A stretch of 64,000 bases of DNA from M3007 sp031373665. Lineage in GTDB: Bacteria; Bacteroidota; Bacteroidia; Chitinophagales; Saprospiraceae. The notes under the pieces are model-generated. The model had not been told where the DNA came from and searched no databases. It saw nothing but the letters and a program-made list of their open reading frames with translations. The translations under genes and the position numbers were made by a program. Positions 16,797-24,711 of the stretch are shown one piece after another. The stretch lies in NCBI GenBank assembly GCA_031373665.1, contig JANMMZ010000038.1:9367-73366 (forward strand). Direction: 5' to 3'. Position 1 is the stretch's first letter; each line of letters begins with the position of its first letter.

Positions 16797-18160
16797 AGAT
16801 CGTATTTCTTTAAGGAAACCATTTTATTTGAAATCTCTTTTTTATTCCACTTTTCATGGATAATCATGGCAGCACCCAAGGCTGTTGCTTCGGCAACGTC
16901 TGCTGTAAAAACATCTATTTTAGGGAACGCCCGCGCTAAAAGGCGCATATAAACTTCGTTTTTAGAAAAGCCCCCATCCACAAAAATTTGGGTGGTGTCG
17001 GGTGTAAAAACAAGCATAGTAGAACGGTATTGCCGCTGTATTAATTGACTCATGTAGTGGTGATAGGCCGTTTCATAGTCTTTAAAACTGGATGGTACTA
17101 GGTCTGTGTGCGGGCGGTTTTCCGCTACAAGATTCATCAATATTGGATCAAAACGTACACTTTTGAAATAGTCCAAGGGCTTTTGAAAAGTTTCAGACAA
17201 TGTGTGCGTCCATTGCTCATGTTCATTGCCGCCAAAATAGCGGGCTGCCTTGACTGGTTTGCCCTTGACGTTCAAGTAACACAAACAATCTTGATTCAGT
17301 TCTTCAATGGTTAGTGGATCATGGTTGTATGGATTCAAAGAGATGCACCAAGTACCCGTGGAAATCAATATAAAAGGATCGTCAAAACAGGCCAGATAGG
17401 GGATCAGTGCAGCAGAACTATCGTGAAGTCCCAACCCAATATGTATGGCCTGTTTGGTGGGCTGGTGTTGGATGAGTTGGGTGGTATTGGAGGGCTTGAT
17501 GGGTGAGAACTTCCGAGTGATATCGGTGGCTTTGACCCAATGGTGGTAATCGTGCCGACTCATATCCCAAATCAGGGTATGGCATCCTATACTAGTCGTT
17601 TCACTAGCGGCAAAGGTTGCTATCTCCGTTTTGCCCACGCCTGATGCCAATAAAAAGGCTATGTATTGGGGCAAGTGGAGGGAATACTTTATCGCTTCAA
17701 AAACAAGGGGCTTTTCTGATTGCAACCAATATAATTGCACCCCAGAATTGAGGTTACCCAGAATCGGAGAGGCAGTTTCGAGGGCAATTTGTTCCGCTGT
17801 ACCGAACCGCCCAAAAAAATGGTCGCGCAATGCATCAGGAAAAGGTTTCAGGTAATTGTACAGCGGTGTTAGGACTCGCCCTTGATCATCTAAGTGCACA
17901 AAACTAGCACCATAAGCGGTACAATTGATGGCTTTTATTGGCAACGCCTCGTTGCTTAACACTTCTACCAAGGTTTCTAAAACCCAGTCGGTCAGTATCT
18001 TGAGGTCTTCGCACGGGAATCCATCTTCATCCGTAATTTCAGGAAGATAGGAAGATGTTTCCCAAACAAGACGGTAGTCCTGATCGAAGATAAAGCATTT
18101 TTTATTGGTTTTGCCTATGTCAAAAACGGCAATCATACGCTTGATTGGATTGATACACAT
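16793..18160 (-). CDS. FGGY-family carbohydrate kinase (rhamnulokinase/fuculokinase-like)
   Basis: A 455-residue two-domain sugar kinase. N-terminal phosphate loop MIAVFDIGKTNKKCFIFD, mid-protein IHIGLGLHDSSAALIPYL (FGGY family GxHD motif), adenosine-binding LISTGTWCISLNP and C-terminal FVDGGFSKNEVYMRLLARAF. It phosphorylates a ketose or pentulose. Pairing with an L-lactate dehydrogenase points to L-rhamnulose or L-fuculose, whose cleavage yields L-lactaldehyde; this is inference from context. Two ATGs are possible (18160, and 18136 directly before the phosphate loop). A -7 element lies just upstream at 18187-18194. No isomerase or aldolase partner is in the window. Confidence 0.82.
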   Translation of the reverse strand: MCINPIKRMIAVFDIGKTNKKCFIFDQDYRLVWETSSYLPEITDEDGFPCEDLKILTDWVLETLVEVLSNEALPIKAINCTAYGASFVHLDDQGRVLTPLYNYLKPFPDALRDHFFGRFGTAEQIALETASPILGNLNSGVQLYWLQSEKPLVFEAIKYSLHLPQYIAFLLASGVGKTEIATFAASETTSIGCHTLIWDMSRHDYHHWVKATDITRKFSPIKPSNTTQLIQHQPTKQAIHIGLGLHDSSAALIPYLACFDDPFILISTGTWCISLNPYNHDPLTIEELNQDCLCYLNVKGKPVKAARYFGGNEHEQWTHTLSETFQKPLDYFKSVRFDPILMNLVAENRPHTDLVPSSFKDYETAYHHYMSQLIQRQYRSTMLVFTPDTTQIFVDGGFSKNEVYMRLLARAFPKIDVFTADVAEATALGAAMIIHEKWNKKEISNKMVSLKKYDL

Positions 18161-18186
18161 AGTATTAGTCTCTATGTTTTCTGCCG

Positions 18187-18194
18187 CAAATGTA
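18187..18194 (-). promoter_or_regulatory. Promoter -7 element for the kinase-lldD operon
   Basis: On the minus strand the box reads TACATTTG, matching TAnnTTTG, 26 bases before the first ATG of the kinase. Confidence 0.5.
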
Positions 18195-18215
18195 CTACAT
18201 AAGTACTGACGAAAT

Positions 18216-18256
18216 AAAAAAACACCCGAGCGGAATCATATCCATCTCAGGTGTTT
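18216..18256 (-). terminator. Terminator of the DUF4197 gene
   Basis: On the minus strand an 11-bp stem AAACACCTGAG / CTCGGGTGTTT (with one G-U pair) is followed by a run of seven T. It starts 27 bp after the DUF4197 stop. Confidence 0.85.
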
Positions 18257-18282
18257 CTATTACTAACCAACGAGATTAGTGA

Positions 18283-19017
18283 CTATTTTTTATCTTGCTT
18301 CGCAAATACTTTTTTCAAAAGATCAGAATTGCGCAAATTCACATCGCTGCGAATGCCTTTTTCTTTTTCTTCTACAAGGCCGAACAAGCCCTTGAGTGCC
18401 ATTTTGGTAACGTGGTCGTCAAGGTTTGGGTTGGTTTTAGTCACCAATGGGATTTTGTTGTAGGCATTTACTGCATTAGTCCAATATTCGCGAGCATTTA
18501 CTTTGTCCAACGAAGCCTGAATGATGGGTTTGAACTCCGAATACAATTGGGCATTGGTCGTCTTATCTAAATAACGGGTGGCCGCATCAGGATTGCCCTT
18601 AAGTAAGTTCATCGCATCTTGAAAGGTCATTTTTTTGATGGCCGCCAAGAAAATAGGCTTAGCCTTTTGAGCGGCATCTTCGGCGGCGCGGTTCATACGC
18701 TCGGTAAGATCAGACTCAATGTTGGCAAAAGCAGGTATGTTTTTGAGTTTATTGGTCACTTTTTGAGCCTCTTCAGGAATCAAGATTTTATACGGGCTTT
18801 TAAAATAACCATCTTTGGCTGATAGGAAGTCAGATGCAGAACCTACGCCCACAGTTAAGGCTTCTTTGAGGCCATTGCCGATTTCTTCTTGGGTTATGTC
18901 ACCGTCTTTAATGGAATTGACTGCTTTTTTAGCCTTGTTGACCACATCACCAAATTGGGCTTGTGCCAATTGACTTATGGATACTGCAATTATGAATATT
19001 AGTGCTTTTTTGAACAT
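18283..19017 (-). CDS. DUF4197 exported protein
   Basis: A 244-residue protein with a clear signal peptide ending SQLAQAQ. The mature region matches DUF4197: GNGLKEALTVGVGSASDFLS, YFKSPYKILIPEEAQ, MNRAAEDAAQKAKPIF and TNAQLYSEFKPIIQASLDKV. It is mostly helical, predicted periplasmic, and of unknown function. The gene is monocistronic, with a strong terminator at 18216-18256 and a 535-bp spacer upstream. The last residues are very basic (VFAKQDKK). Confidence 0.88.
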   Translation of the reverse strand: MFKKALIFIIAVSISQLAQAQFGDVVNKAKKAVNSIKDGDITQEEIGNGLKEALTVGVGSASDFLSAKDGYFKSPYKILIPEEAQKVTNKLKNIPAFANIESDLTERMNRAAEDAAQKAKPIFLAAIKKMTFQDAMNLLKGNPDAATRYLDKTTNAQLYSEFKPIIQASLDKVNAREYWTNAVNAYNKIPLVTKTNPNLDDHVTKMALKGLFGLVEEKEKGIRSDVNLRNSDLLKKVFAKQDKK

Positions 19018-19371
19018 CGTTTTAATATTTTAAAAATGATATAAATCTAAAACGTTGACTGACCCAAATTGATACTAAAAAGTGGGTACATTATGCTTTT
19101 TTTAACACGTGGCCATGATCTATTAAATTTACAGGAGCGCATTCCCTGAAATTTTACGAACCATTATGATGTGTGTTAATTCATCCCGCACGCAACATAT
19201 TAAATCAAAAAAACAATGTAATAAGAATTAAATTTTATAAAAAAATATATTTTTTACTTTTTATTCCAATTTGGTAGTTTGTTAATCTCAAGCAAAGAAT
19301 TAACATAATGATCTTTTTCCGAAAAAAAGCGTAACTTTGCACCTTAATTTATAGCGCCAACGTACGCGAAC
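19018..19371. other. AT-rich intergenic region upstream of glnN
   Basis: This non-coding stretch lies between divergent DUF4197 and glnN. It is very AT-rich around 19200-19270. I see no gene or RNA in it apart from the glnN promoter at 19332. Confidence 0.6.
19332..19339 (+). promoter_or_regulatory. Promoter -7 element for glnN
   Basis: TAACTTTG fits the consensus. With a start around 19345 the transcript would have a leader of about 205 nt before the glnN ATG at 19553. No good -33 TTTG is present, so an activator may be needed. Confidence 0.6.
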
Positions 19372-19552
19372 ATGCTCCTGACGCTCCTTTCCATACAGAT
19401 ATTTTATTGGTTGTTGACCCCGCTCGACTTATGGAATGGCCTCCCTAACATTAGAGTTTATGACCACAAGGTCACTTATAGAAATGGCTTGTTGCCCGTT
19501 TTCGATCCGTCGTTCAATTATTTAATTCACTCACGAATATCTACTTATATAT
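19345..19552 (+). promoter_or_regulatory. Long glnN 5' leader with overlapping upstream reading frame
   Basis: About 205 nt lie between the predicted start and glnN. A 66-codon frame begins with ATG at 19372 and ends at 19572, 20 bp inside glnN, in a different frame. It starts with a hydrophobic stretch (MLLTLLSIQIFYWLL). A small hairpin TGACC-ACAA-GGTCA lies near 19460. This could be a translational control leader; it could equally be a chance open frame. Confidence 0.35.
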
Positions 19553-21742
19553 ATGTCTCTCACTCGTTTTAATGCTCTACAGACTGTAGAAACACGCATC
19601 GAGCCTTCTGCCGATTTTGCGGCTACTCCAGTAGAAAACATTGCTTCGTATTTTGCAATCAATGTCTTTACTGATGAAACCATGAGCAAGTATTTGCCAG
19701 AAAAGGCATACTTGAGCGTCAAAGCCGCCGTACAAAGTGGCCAGAAACTCTCTCGTGATATAGCCGACGATATTGCTACTGGTATGAAAAAGTGGTCAGA
19801 AGAAAAAGGCTGCACCCACTTTGCTCACTGGTTTCAACCGTTGACTGGAAAAACTGCCGAAAAACACGACTCCTTTTTTACGCTTACCCACGATGGTCGC
19901 GTGATAGAAGAGTTTTCAGGTAGTGCCTTAGTACAGCAAGAGCCAGATGGTTCTTCTTTCCCTTCTGGTGGTATGCGTAGTACTTTTGAGGCACGTGGCT
20001 ACACGGTATGGGATCCATCAAGTCCTGCATTCATCTTAGAAGTGGGCGAAGGCAAAACCCTTTGTATTCCCACTATTTTTGTTACTTATGGTGGCGAAGC
20101 GCAAGATTTCAAATTGCCTTTGTTGCGCTCACAGTCTTTCCTAGACAAGTCGGCCGTACCCGTAGCACAATTGTTTGATGCGCAGATCAATAAGATAACG
20201 GCTACTTTGGGTTGGGAGCAGGAGTATTTTTTGATTGATGATGCCCTTTACAATGCGCGTCCTGATCTTTCTATGACTGGCCGTACCCTTTTGGGTCGCC
20301 CTGCTGCCAAGCACCAGCAGTTGGAAGATCACTATTTTGGTTCCATTCCAGAGCGGGTGTATGCTTACATGCGCGATCTTGAAACAGAATGCCACAAGTT
20401 GGGTATCCCAGTACGTACGCGTCACAATGAGGTGGCGCCTTCTCAATATGAGTTGGCTCCTATATTTGAAGAAATCAACGTGGCGGTGGATCACAATCAG
20501 TTATTGATGGATTTGATGGAGCGTGTCGCGCGTCGCCACAAATTGCGCGTGTTGCTTCATGAAAAGCCTTTCGCTGGCGTAAATGGCTCTGGTAAGCACA
20601 ACAACTGGAGTATGAGTACCAATACTGGCGTTAACTTATTGGCACCTGGAAAAAACCCTGCTACTAACCTTAGATTCTTGACATTCTTTGTCAACACTAT
20701 TGCAGCGGTACATCAGTATGCCGACGTATTGCGTGCCAGCATTGCCCATGCCGGCAATGACCACCGCCTTGGTGCCAACAAAGCACCTCCTGCCATTATT
20801 TCGGTATTCATTGGTGAGGCATTGAGCAAACTATTGGATCAAGTAGCCAAGGGCAAAAACACGGATGACCAAGAGGTGAAGCGCGTTTTAGACTTAATTG
20901 CCAAATTGCCAAATTTGGAATTGGACAATACCGACCGCAATAGGACTTCTCCATTTGCATTCACAGGTAACAAATTTGAAATAAGGGCGGTTGGTTCCAG
21001 CCAAAACTGCGCAGGCCCAATGACGGTGATGAATGCCATGATGGGTTTGCAATTGATGGATTTCAAAACAGAAGTAGATAAATTGACGGCTAAGGGTATC
21101 AGTAACGATGAGGCTATTTTAAGCGTCTTGAAGGTGCTTATCCGCAAGTCAAAAAATATTGTTTTTGAAGGCAATAACTATTCTGAAGAATGGAGGGATG
21201 AGGCTGCCACACGCGGCTTAAATAACTTCACCAATACTCCAGAAGCCTTGGATGTGCTTGATAGCAAACTAGCCCAAGATCTATACGGAAAATCAGGAGT
21301 GATGAACAAGATAGAGTTGGATGCTTTTCATGCCGTTCAGTTTCATGCCTACTGTACCAAACTGAGTATCGAAGCCAAATCATTGGAAGATATCGTGTTG
21401 AGTATGATCATTCCTTCGGTATTGCGGTATCAAACTGAATTGGCCGACAATATCGGTGCTTTGAGGGATTTGGAATTGGATGATTCTATTGGATACCAGA
21501 AAGATCTGATGAAGCAAATCGTAAAGAACATCAATCAAGTGCGGGAAGGCATGGAAAAAATGCATAAAGCACTACAAAAAGCGCACCACGAAGAAAATAT
21601 CCGCGAAGAAGCCAACATTCTTTGCAATAAAGTAAAACCTCAAATGGAGATAATCCGCGAAGCCGTGGACAACCTTGAGGCGATTGTGGATGATCAACAT
21701 TGGCCATTGGTTAAGTACCGGGAGATGTTGTTTATGCGTTAA
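19553..21742 (+). CDS. glnN: Glutamine synthetase type III
   Basis: A 729-residue enzyme, the size expected of GSIII (about 700-730) and far longer than GSI. It forms glutamine from glutamate, ammonia and ATP. Family blocks seen are THFAHWFQPLTGKTAEKHDSF, SSFPSGGMRSTFEARGYTVW, WEQEYFLID, RTRHNEVAPSQYELAPIFEE, HEKPFAGVNGSGKHNNWSM and AGNDHRLGANKAPPAIISVF, which carry metal- and substrate-binding residues. The C-terminal ~150 residues are a helical extension typical of GSIII. The gene is monocistronic, with a terminator at 21779. No glnB, amtB or glutamate synthase gene is nearby. Confidence 0.97.
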   Translation: MSLTRFNALQTVETRIEPSADFAATPVENIASYFAINVFTDETMSKYLPEKAYLSVKAAVQSGQKLSRDIADDIATGMKKWSEEKGCTHFAHWFQPLTGKTAEKHDSFFTLTHDGRVIEEFSGSALVQQEPDGSSFPSGGMRSTFEARGYTVWDPSSPAFILEVGEGKTLCIPTIFVTYGGEAQDFKLPLLRSQSFLDKSAVPVAQLFDAQINKITATLGWEQEYFLIDDALYNARPDLSMTGRTLLGRPAAKHQQLEDHYFGSIPERVYAYMRDLETECHKLGIPVRTRHNEVAPSQYELAPIFEEINVAVDHNQLLMDLMERVARRHKLRVLLHEKPFAGVNGSGKHNNWSMSTNTGVNLLAPGKNPATNLRFLTFFVNTIAAVHQYADVLRASIAHAGNDHRLGANKAPPAIISVFIGEALSKLLDQVAKGKNTDDQEVKRVLDLIAKLPNLELDNTDRNRTSPFAFTGNKFEIRAVGSSQNCAGPMTVMNAMMGLQLMDFKTEVDKLTAKGISNDEAILSVLKVLIRKSKNIVFEGNNYSEEWRDEAATRGLNNFTNTPEALDVLDSKLAQDLYGKSGVMNKIELDAFHAVQFHAYCTKLSIEAKSLEDIVLSMIIPSVLRYQTELADNIGALRDLELDDSIGYQKDLMKQIVKNINQVREGMEKMHKALQKAHHEENIREEANILCNKVKPQMEIIREAVDNLEAIVDDQHWPLVKYREMLFMR

Positions 21743-21778
21743 TTTTGATCCTGTTTTTAGAACAGTTACTCATAGTGA

Positions 21779-21816
21779 AGAGCCGCCCCATGTATGTTGG
21801 GGCGGCTCTTATTTTG
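21779..21816 (+). terminator. Terminator of glnN
   Basis: A perfect 12-bp stem AGAGCCGCCCCA / TGGGGCGGCTCT with a 7-nt loop is followed by TATTTTGT. Confidence 0.9.
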
Positions 21817-21886
21817 TGGGGGATAGGGCGAAGAAATTATTTAGGAACAATACTGGAATAAGAAATACTAACAGTGCTTTTTTCAT
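21809..21886 (-). CDS. Possible 25-residue secreted or membrane peptide
   Basis: A complete ATG-to-TAA frame encodes MKKALLVFLIPVLFLNNFFA followed by LSPTK. It looks exactly like a bacterial signal peptide with almost nothing after it. The stop codon abuts the glnN terminator hairpin. It may be a genuine micro-peptide, the remnant of a truncated secreted protein, or chance. No convincing promoter is seen. Confidence 0.3.
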   Translation of the reverse strand: MKKALLVFLIPVLFLNNFFALSPTK

Positions 21887-21973
21887 GTGTAAAGGTTGAG
21901 GTAGTTTTGGGGACACTTTTTCTTTGTAAATGATTTAAGTGTAAAAAAATGTGATATATTGGACGCTATGGTA

Positions 21974-22107
21974 GCGGGATTTCCGATTTACAAAGTTAGA
22001 GGTATGGGAGTCTGAATGCAATAGGGGGCGTGTTAATGCTGGGTTGGGTTTTGGCTATGGGGGTGTTTGAGGGGGAAATTTGGGGTATTCTTTGGTAGAT
22101 ATTTGGT
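21974..22107 (+). repeat. Diverged intergenic repeat, copy A
   Basis: This segment aligns by eye with 55792-55918 on the same strand over about 130 bp with one or two small indels. Shared blocks include GCGGGAT, TACAAAGTTA, GTGTTAATG, GTTTTG, CATGGG/TATGGG and CTTTG. Neither copy encodes a protein. Copy B lies upstream of a surface-protein gene. Confidence 0.5.
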
Positions 22108-22122
22108 TATGAAGATGGTTTC

Positions 22123-22164
22123 GTGGTGGGAGATAAAAATTTTGTCCACCACAATAACAGGTGG
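22123..22164. other. Mutually exclusive hairpins
   Basis: CCACCAC at 22146-22152 can pair with GTGGTGG at 22123-22129. Its CCACC core can instead pair with GGTGG at 22160-22164. The two stems cannot form together. Function is unknown, and no gene on the plus strand follows. Confidence 0.35.
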
Positions 22165-22180
22165 ATTACTAAAAGCGCCG

Positions 22181-22212
22181 AGCCTTCGGAAATTTATAAA
22201 TTTCCGAAGGCT
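22181..22212. repeat. Perfect 32-bp palindrome
   Basis: The two 16-base halves, beginning AGCCTTCGG and meeting at a central TATA, are exact inverted copies. The palindrome lies 80 bp downstream of the ABC-ATPase gene end and 370 bp past glnN. It has no loop and no T-run, so it is not a standard terminator. Confidence 0.7.
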
Positions 22213-22292
22213 AAGGGCTCAAACCAATCAATAAAGTTTGACACCAATTTTTGTTGGAACTAAAATTTAGGCTTACGAAACAGCCTTTTTTT

Positions 22293-22991
22293 TTACTGAT
22301 CACTCACCGCCTTGCCGCCTTTCAGCCGAAGCACCCTTTGAGTCCGCTTAGCCAATTCCATATCGTGGGTTACCAACACCAAGGTTGTGCCAGCGGTGCG
22401 GTTCAGTTCGAAGATGAGGTCAACGATACCGGCTGCGTTTTCTGAATCCAAATTGCCCGTAGGCTCGTCAGCAAACAGTATTTTGGGACTGTTTGAAAAC
22501 GCCCGCGCTATACAAACGCGCTGCTGCTCTCCACCTGATAATTGGGCGGGATAGTGATCTAGTCGAGCACCCAAACCGACTTGTTCCAAAAGCCTAGTGG
22601 CTATTGATTCGGCTCCGGAATCCCCACGTAATTCCAAGGGAACCATCACATTTTCCAAGGCGGTGAGGGTCGGGATCAATTGGAAATTTTGAAATATAAA
22701 TCCGACGTACTTATTCCTTATTTCAGCCCGTTGATCTTCTGATAGGTTATCCATCAGAATACCGTTCAAGGCAATGGATCCACCACTGGCTCGATCCAGT
22801 CCGGCGCAAAGCCCCAATAAAGTAGTTTTACCAGATCCACTAGGGCCTACGATGGCAAAGGTATCGCCTTGTGCGAGTTCAAAACTTACGTCGTCCAATA
22901 CGGTGAGCGCGGTACCGTTGGCCGATTTATATTGTTTGCTTAAATTTGCTGCTGTTAGCATGTTATTTTTGTTTGTTATTACTTGATCCAT
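22293..22991 (-). CDS. ABC transporter ATP-binding protein (LolD/YbbA/MacB-type)
   Basis: A 232-residue ABC ATPase. Walker A GPSGSGKTTLLG near residue 49, Q-loop FIFQNFQLIPTLTALENVMV, signature QLSGGEQQRVCIARAF, Walker B ILFADEPTGNLDSENA and H-loop VLVTHDMELA are all intact. The wording around the Q-loop and Walker B is typical of the LolD/MacB/YbbA class that powers lipoprotein release or extrusion permeases of the FtsX type. No permease gene is adjacent, so the partner is encoded elsewhere. ATGs at 22991 and 22961 are both possible; the latter begins right at the domain (MLTAANLSKQY). Confidence 0.93.
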   Translation of the reverse strand: MDQVITNKNNMLTAANLSKQYKSANGTALTVLDDVSFELAQGDTFAIVGPSGSGKTTLLGLCAGLDRASGGSIALNGILMDNLSEDQRAEIRNKYVGFIFQNFQLIPTLTALENVMVPLELRGDSGAESIATRLLEQVGLGARLDHYPAQLSGGEQQRVCIARAFSNSPKILFADEPTGNLDSENAAGIVDLIFELNRTAGTTLVLVTHDMELAKRTQRVLRLKGGKAVSDQ

Positions 22992-23032
22992 TAACGGTAT
23001 ATAACCACGATTGTTTTAGAAACGGTCTTAAA

Positions 23033-23100
23033 ATAAAAAAGGCCGCCTGAAAAGATAATCAAAATACGATACCGTATTTTTAATCTTTTTAGACAGCCTT
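23033..23100 (-). terminator. Long hairpin terminator upstream of the ABC ATPase gene
   Basis: On the minus strand a long imperfect stem, with perfect inner arms AAAATACG/CGTATTTT around a 4-nt loop and outer arms AAGGC/GCCTT, is followed by TTTTTTATTTT. It would end the transcript of the small gene at 23292. Confidence 0.75.
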
Positions 23101-23291
23101 GACATTGTTATTTTGGTACTCCGGGGGTCAATCTGGATATTTCAATATTTGTAACTGAGTCCTGTGTTTTTATAAAAATCAGAGAAATCAGTAGTGTAGT
23201 GTTGGTTTTTAAGGAAATTTAGGTACTAATTTTGAAAAATGAAATTCTTATTACTTTAAAATAATATAAAATATAAGGATGTGCGAATAGA
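23101..23291. other. AT-rich intergenic stretch
   Basis: Between the small gene and the hairpin terminator I see no coding or structured signal. Confidence 0.5.
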
Positions 23292-23564
23292 TTAATCTTT
23301 TTCTTTCATGGCATTCCTAATAAGTCGCTCAGTGGCTTCGGTGGCTTCATGCCTAGGAAGTTTACTTTTTAAATAATTTCTAAAATTAATATCGTCCGCA
23401 GAAAGCGGTGTTCGAGTGGTGGGCTTGTCTCTAAAAACGGCAGTTTCCATCAATTCTTTTTGCAATTCTTGCGTTTCATTCAGCGATGGGGCAATGGCAT
23501 CATTGGTATTTATGCGTTGTGTGGTGGTTGCTTGTTGGGCTTGTTGTTTGCGTGCGTCTTTCAT
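23292..23564 (-). CDS. Small hypothetical protein downstream of sigma factor
   Basis: 90 residues from the ATG at 23564 (MKDARKQQAQQATTTQRINT), hydrophilic and Gln/Thr/Arg-rich, with a more ordered C-terminal half (DINFRNYLKSKLPRHEATEA). An in-frame ATG at 23783 would add 73 residues of unusual Ser/Cys-rich sequence that looks non-coding, so I prefer the short form. It has no membrane segment, so it is not a classical anti-sigma factor. It follows the sigma-factor gene in the same direction, but a terminator separates them. I do not recognise a family. Confidence 0.45.
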   Translation of the reverse strand: MKDARKQQAQQATTTQRINTNDAIAPSLNETQELQKELMETAVFRDKPTTRTPLSADDINFRNYLKSKLPRHEATEATERLIRNAMKEKD

Positions 23565-23842
23565 ATTAGAAAAGATTTGTACCCATCTACTGGAATCCGA
23601 CGTGCTACAAAACCAATGTTTATGTATCAAAGTATTATCACAGACATGCAGTGTCGGAGGGGAGCCAGCCGAGAAGACACGAAACACAAATGGACAATAC
23701 GATGCTACAAAAGCATTGGAAGAGGAGCAAGCAGAATGATATAATGCTTGCTGACGAGTACTCAGTTGAGGAGCGGTGAACATAATGTGATGGTTTGAAA
23801 AAAAGTGAAAATTTGTTTCAAGAAGAATGTGAGGTATTCTTA

Positions 23843-23883
23843 GAAAAAGAAGGGTTTATCACGGCACAAGCCGGATAAACCCC
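23843..23883 (-). terminator. Terminator of the sigma-factor gene
   Basis: A stem GGGTTTATC-A-CGGC / GCCG-GATAAACCC has a 4-nt loop. On the minus strand it is followed by TTCTTTTTC. It lies 10 bp after the sigma-factor stop. Confidence 0.85.
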
Positions 23884-23893
23884 ATGTATTTTA

Positions 23894-24547
23894 CTACGAA
23901 TCATCGTCATCTTCTGGATTGACAGCCATGCTGCTACCCAATTTGGAATCATCCTCTGAGTCTTGCTTGCCGTAGCCACGATCGGAGGCATAGCCTACCA
24001 ATGCTGCAGCCAATTTGGTGCGCGCACGGTTAAGGCGTGAACGGACGGTACCAATTGGAATGCCTAAGATAGCGGCGATTTCCTCATAGGTAAAGTCTTC
24101 GTACTCCAGTAGCACGACAGTGCGATACTTGTCAGACAAACTTGCCAGCGCAGTCACCACTTCGTCGCCGAATTGGTCGTGGCTGTTTTCCGTTTTAAAA
24201 CTATCGTAGCGTACGTTTTCGGGATCATCCTCCCTGTGACATGCCTCCACTTCGGCAAAATTGTCTTTTTGTGGAGATTTTTTACGCTTCCGATATTCAT
24301 TGATGAACGCGTGGCGACAGATACGGAACAACCATGCCTTGGCATTGGTGCCTTCGGTATAGCTGTCTGTAAAGCGCAGTGCTTTCATAAATGTTTCCTG
24401 CAAAAGATCCTCGGCGTCGTTAGAATCTTTGGTCAGGTAGTACGCAAAAGTTTTCACCGCACCCATGAGCGGCAGGAATTCCTGCTCGAAAACGCGATTG
24501 GTTGAATCTTGCGCCTGATTAGTTGCCGTGTTGTTTAAATTAGCCAT
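23894..24547 (-). CDS. ECF-type RNA polymerase sigma factor
   Basis: 217 residues from the ATG at 24547 (MANLNNTATNQAQDS). Region 2 is EDLLQETFMKALRFTDSYTE with TNAKAWLFRICRHAFINEYR. Region 4 is SLSDKYRTVVLLEYEDFTYEEIAAILGIPIGTVRSRLNRARTKL, a helix-turn-helix for the -35 type element. The tail is acidic (AVNPEDDDDS). It is divergent from the glsA-glsB-exporter operon, with 164 bp between the two starts. That makes control of envelope lipid synthesis a plausible but untested role. No anti-sigma gene is adjacent. Confidence 0.92.
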   Translation of the reverse strand: MANLNNTATNQAQDSTNRVFEQEFLPLMGAVKTFAYYLTKDSNDAEDLLQETFMKALRFTDSYTEGTNAKAWLFRICRHAFINEYRKRKKSPQKDNFAEVEACHREDDPENVRYDSFKTENSHDQFGDEVVTALASLSDKYRTVVLLEYEDFTYEEIAAILGIPIGTVRSRLNRARTKLAAALVGYASDRGYGKQDSEDDSKLGSSMAVNPEDDDDS

Positions 24548-24641
24548 AATATTTATGGATTGGTGAGTCGGAGAGGCAAAGGTCGCCGACAATTGGATAC
24601 AACGCAAGGGGTAAGATCAAAGTTCCATTATTTATTTTTTT

Positions 24642-24672
24642 TTTGAAAAATTTTTATTTTTTTATATTTTTG
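24642..24672 (+). promoter_or_regulatory. Consensus promoter of the glycine-lipid operon
   Basis: TTTG at 24642-24645 and TATTTTTG at 24665-24672 are spaced by 19 bases, an excellent Bacteroidota promoter. It decides the glsA start: any start at 24643 would lie inside the promoter, so the ATG at 24712 is used. Confidence 0.8.
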
Positions 24673-24711
24673 CGTCAATTAATTGAAAATCAATTATTTA
24701 AACAAGTAAAA

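Noticed and set aside
23565..23783. 73-residue N-terminal extension of the small protein after the sigma factor
   Set aside because: Ser/Cys-rich sequence of non-coding character; the ATG at 23564 is preferred.
24643..24711. Upstream start for glsA
   Set aside because: The codon is TTG and lies in the -33 box of a consensus promoter.
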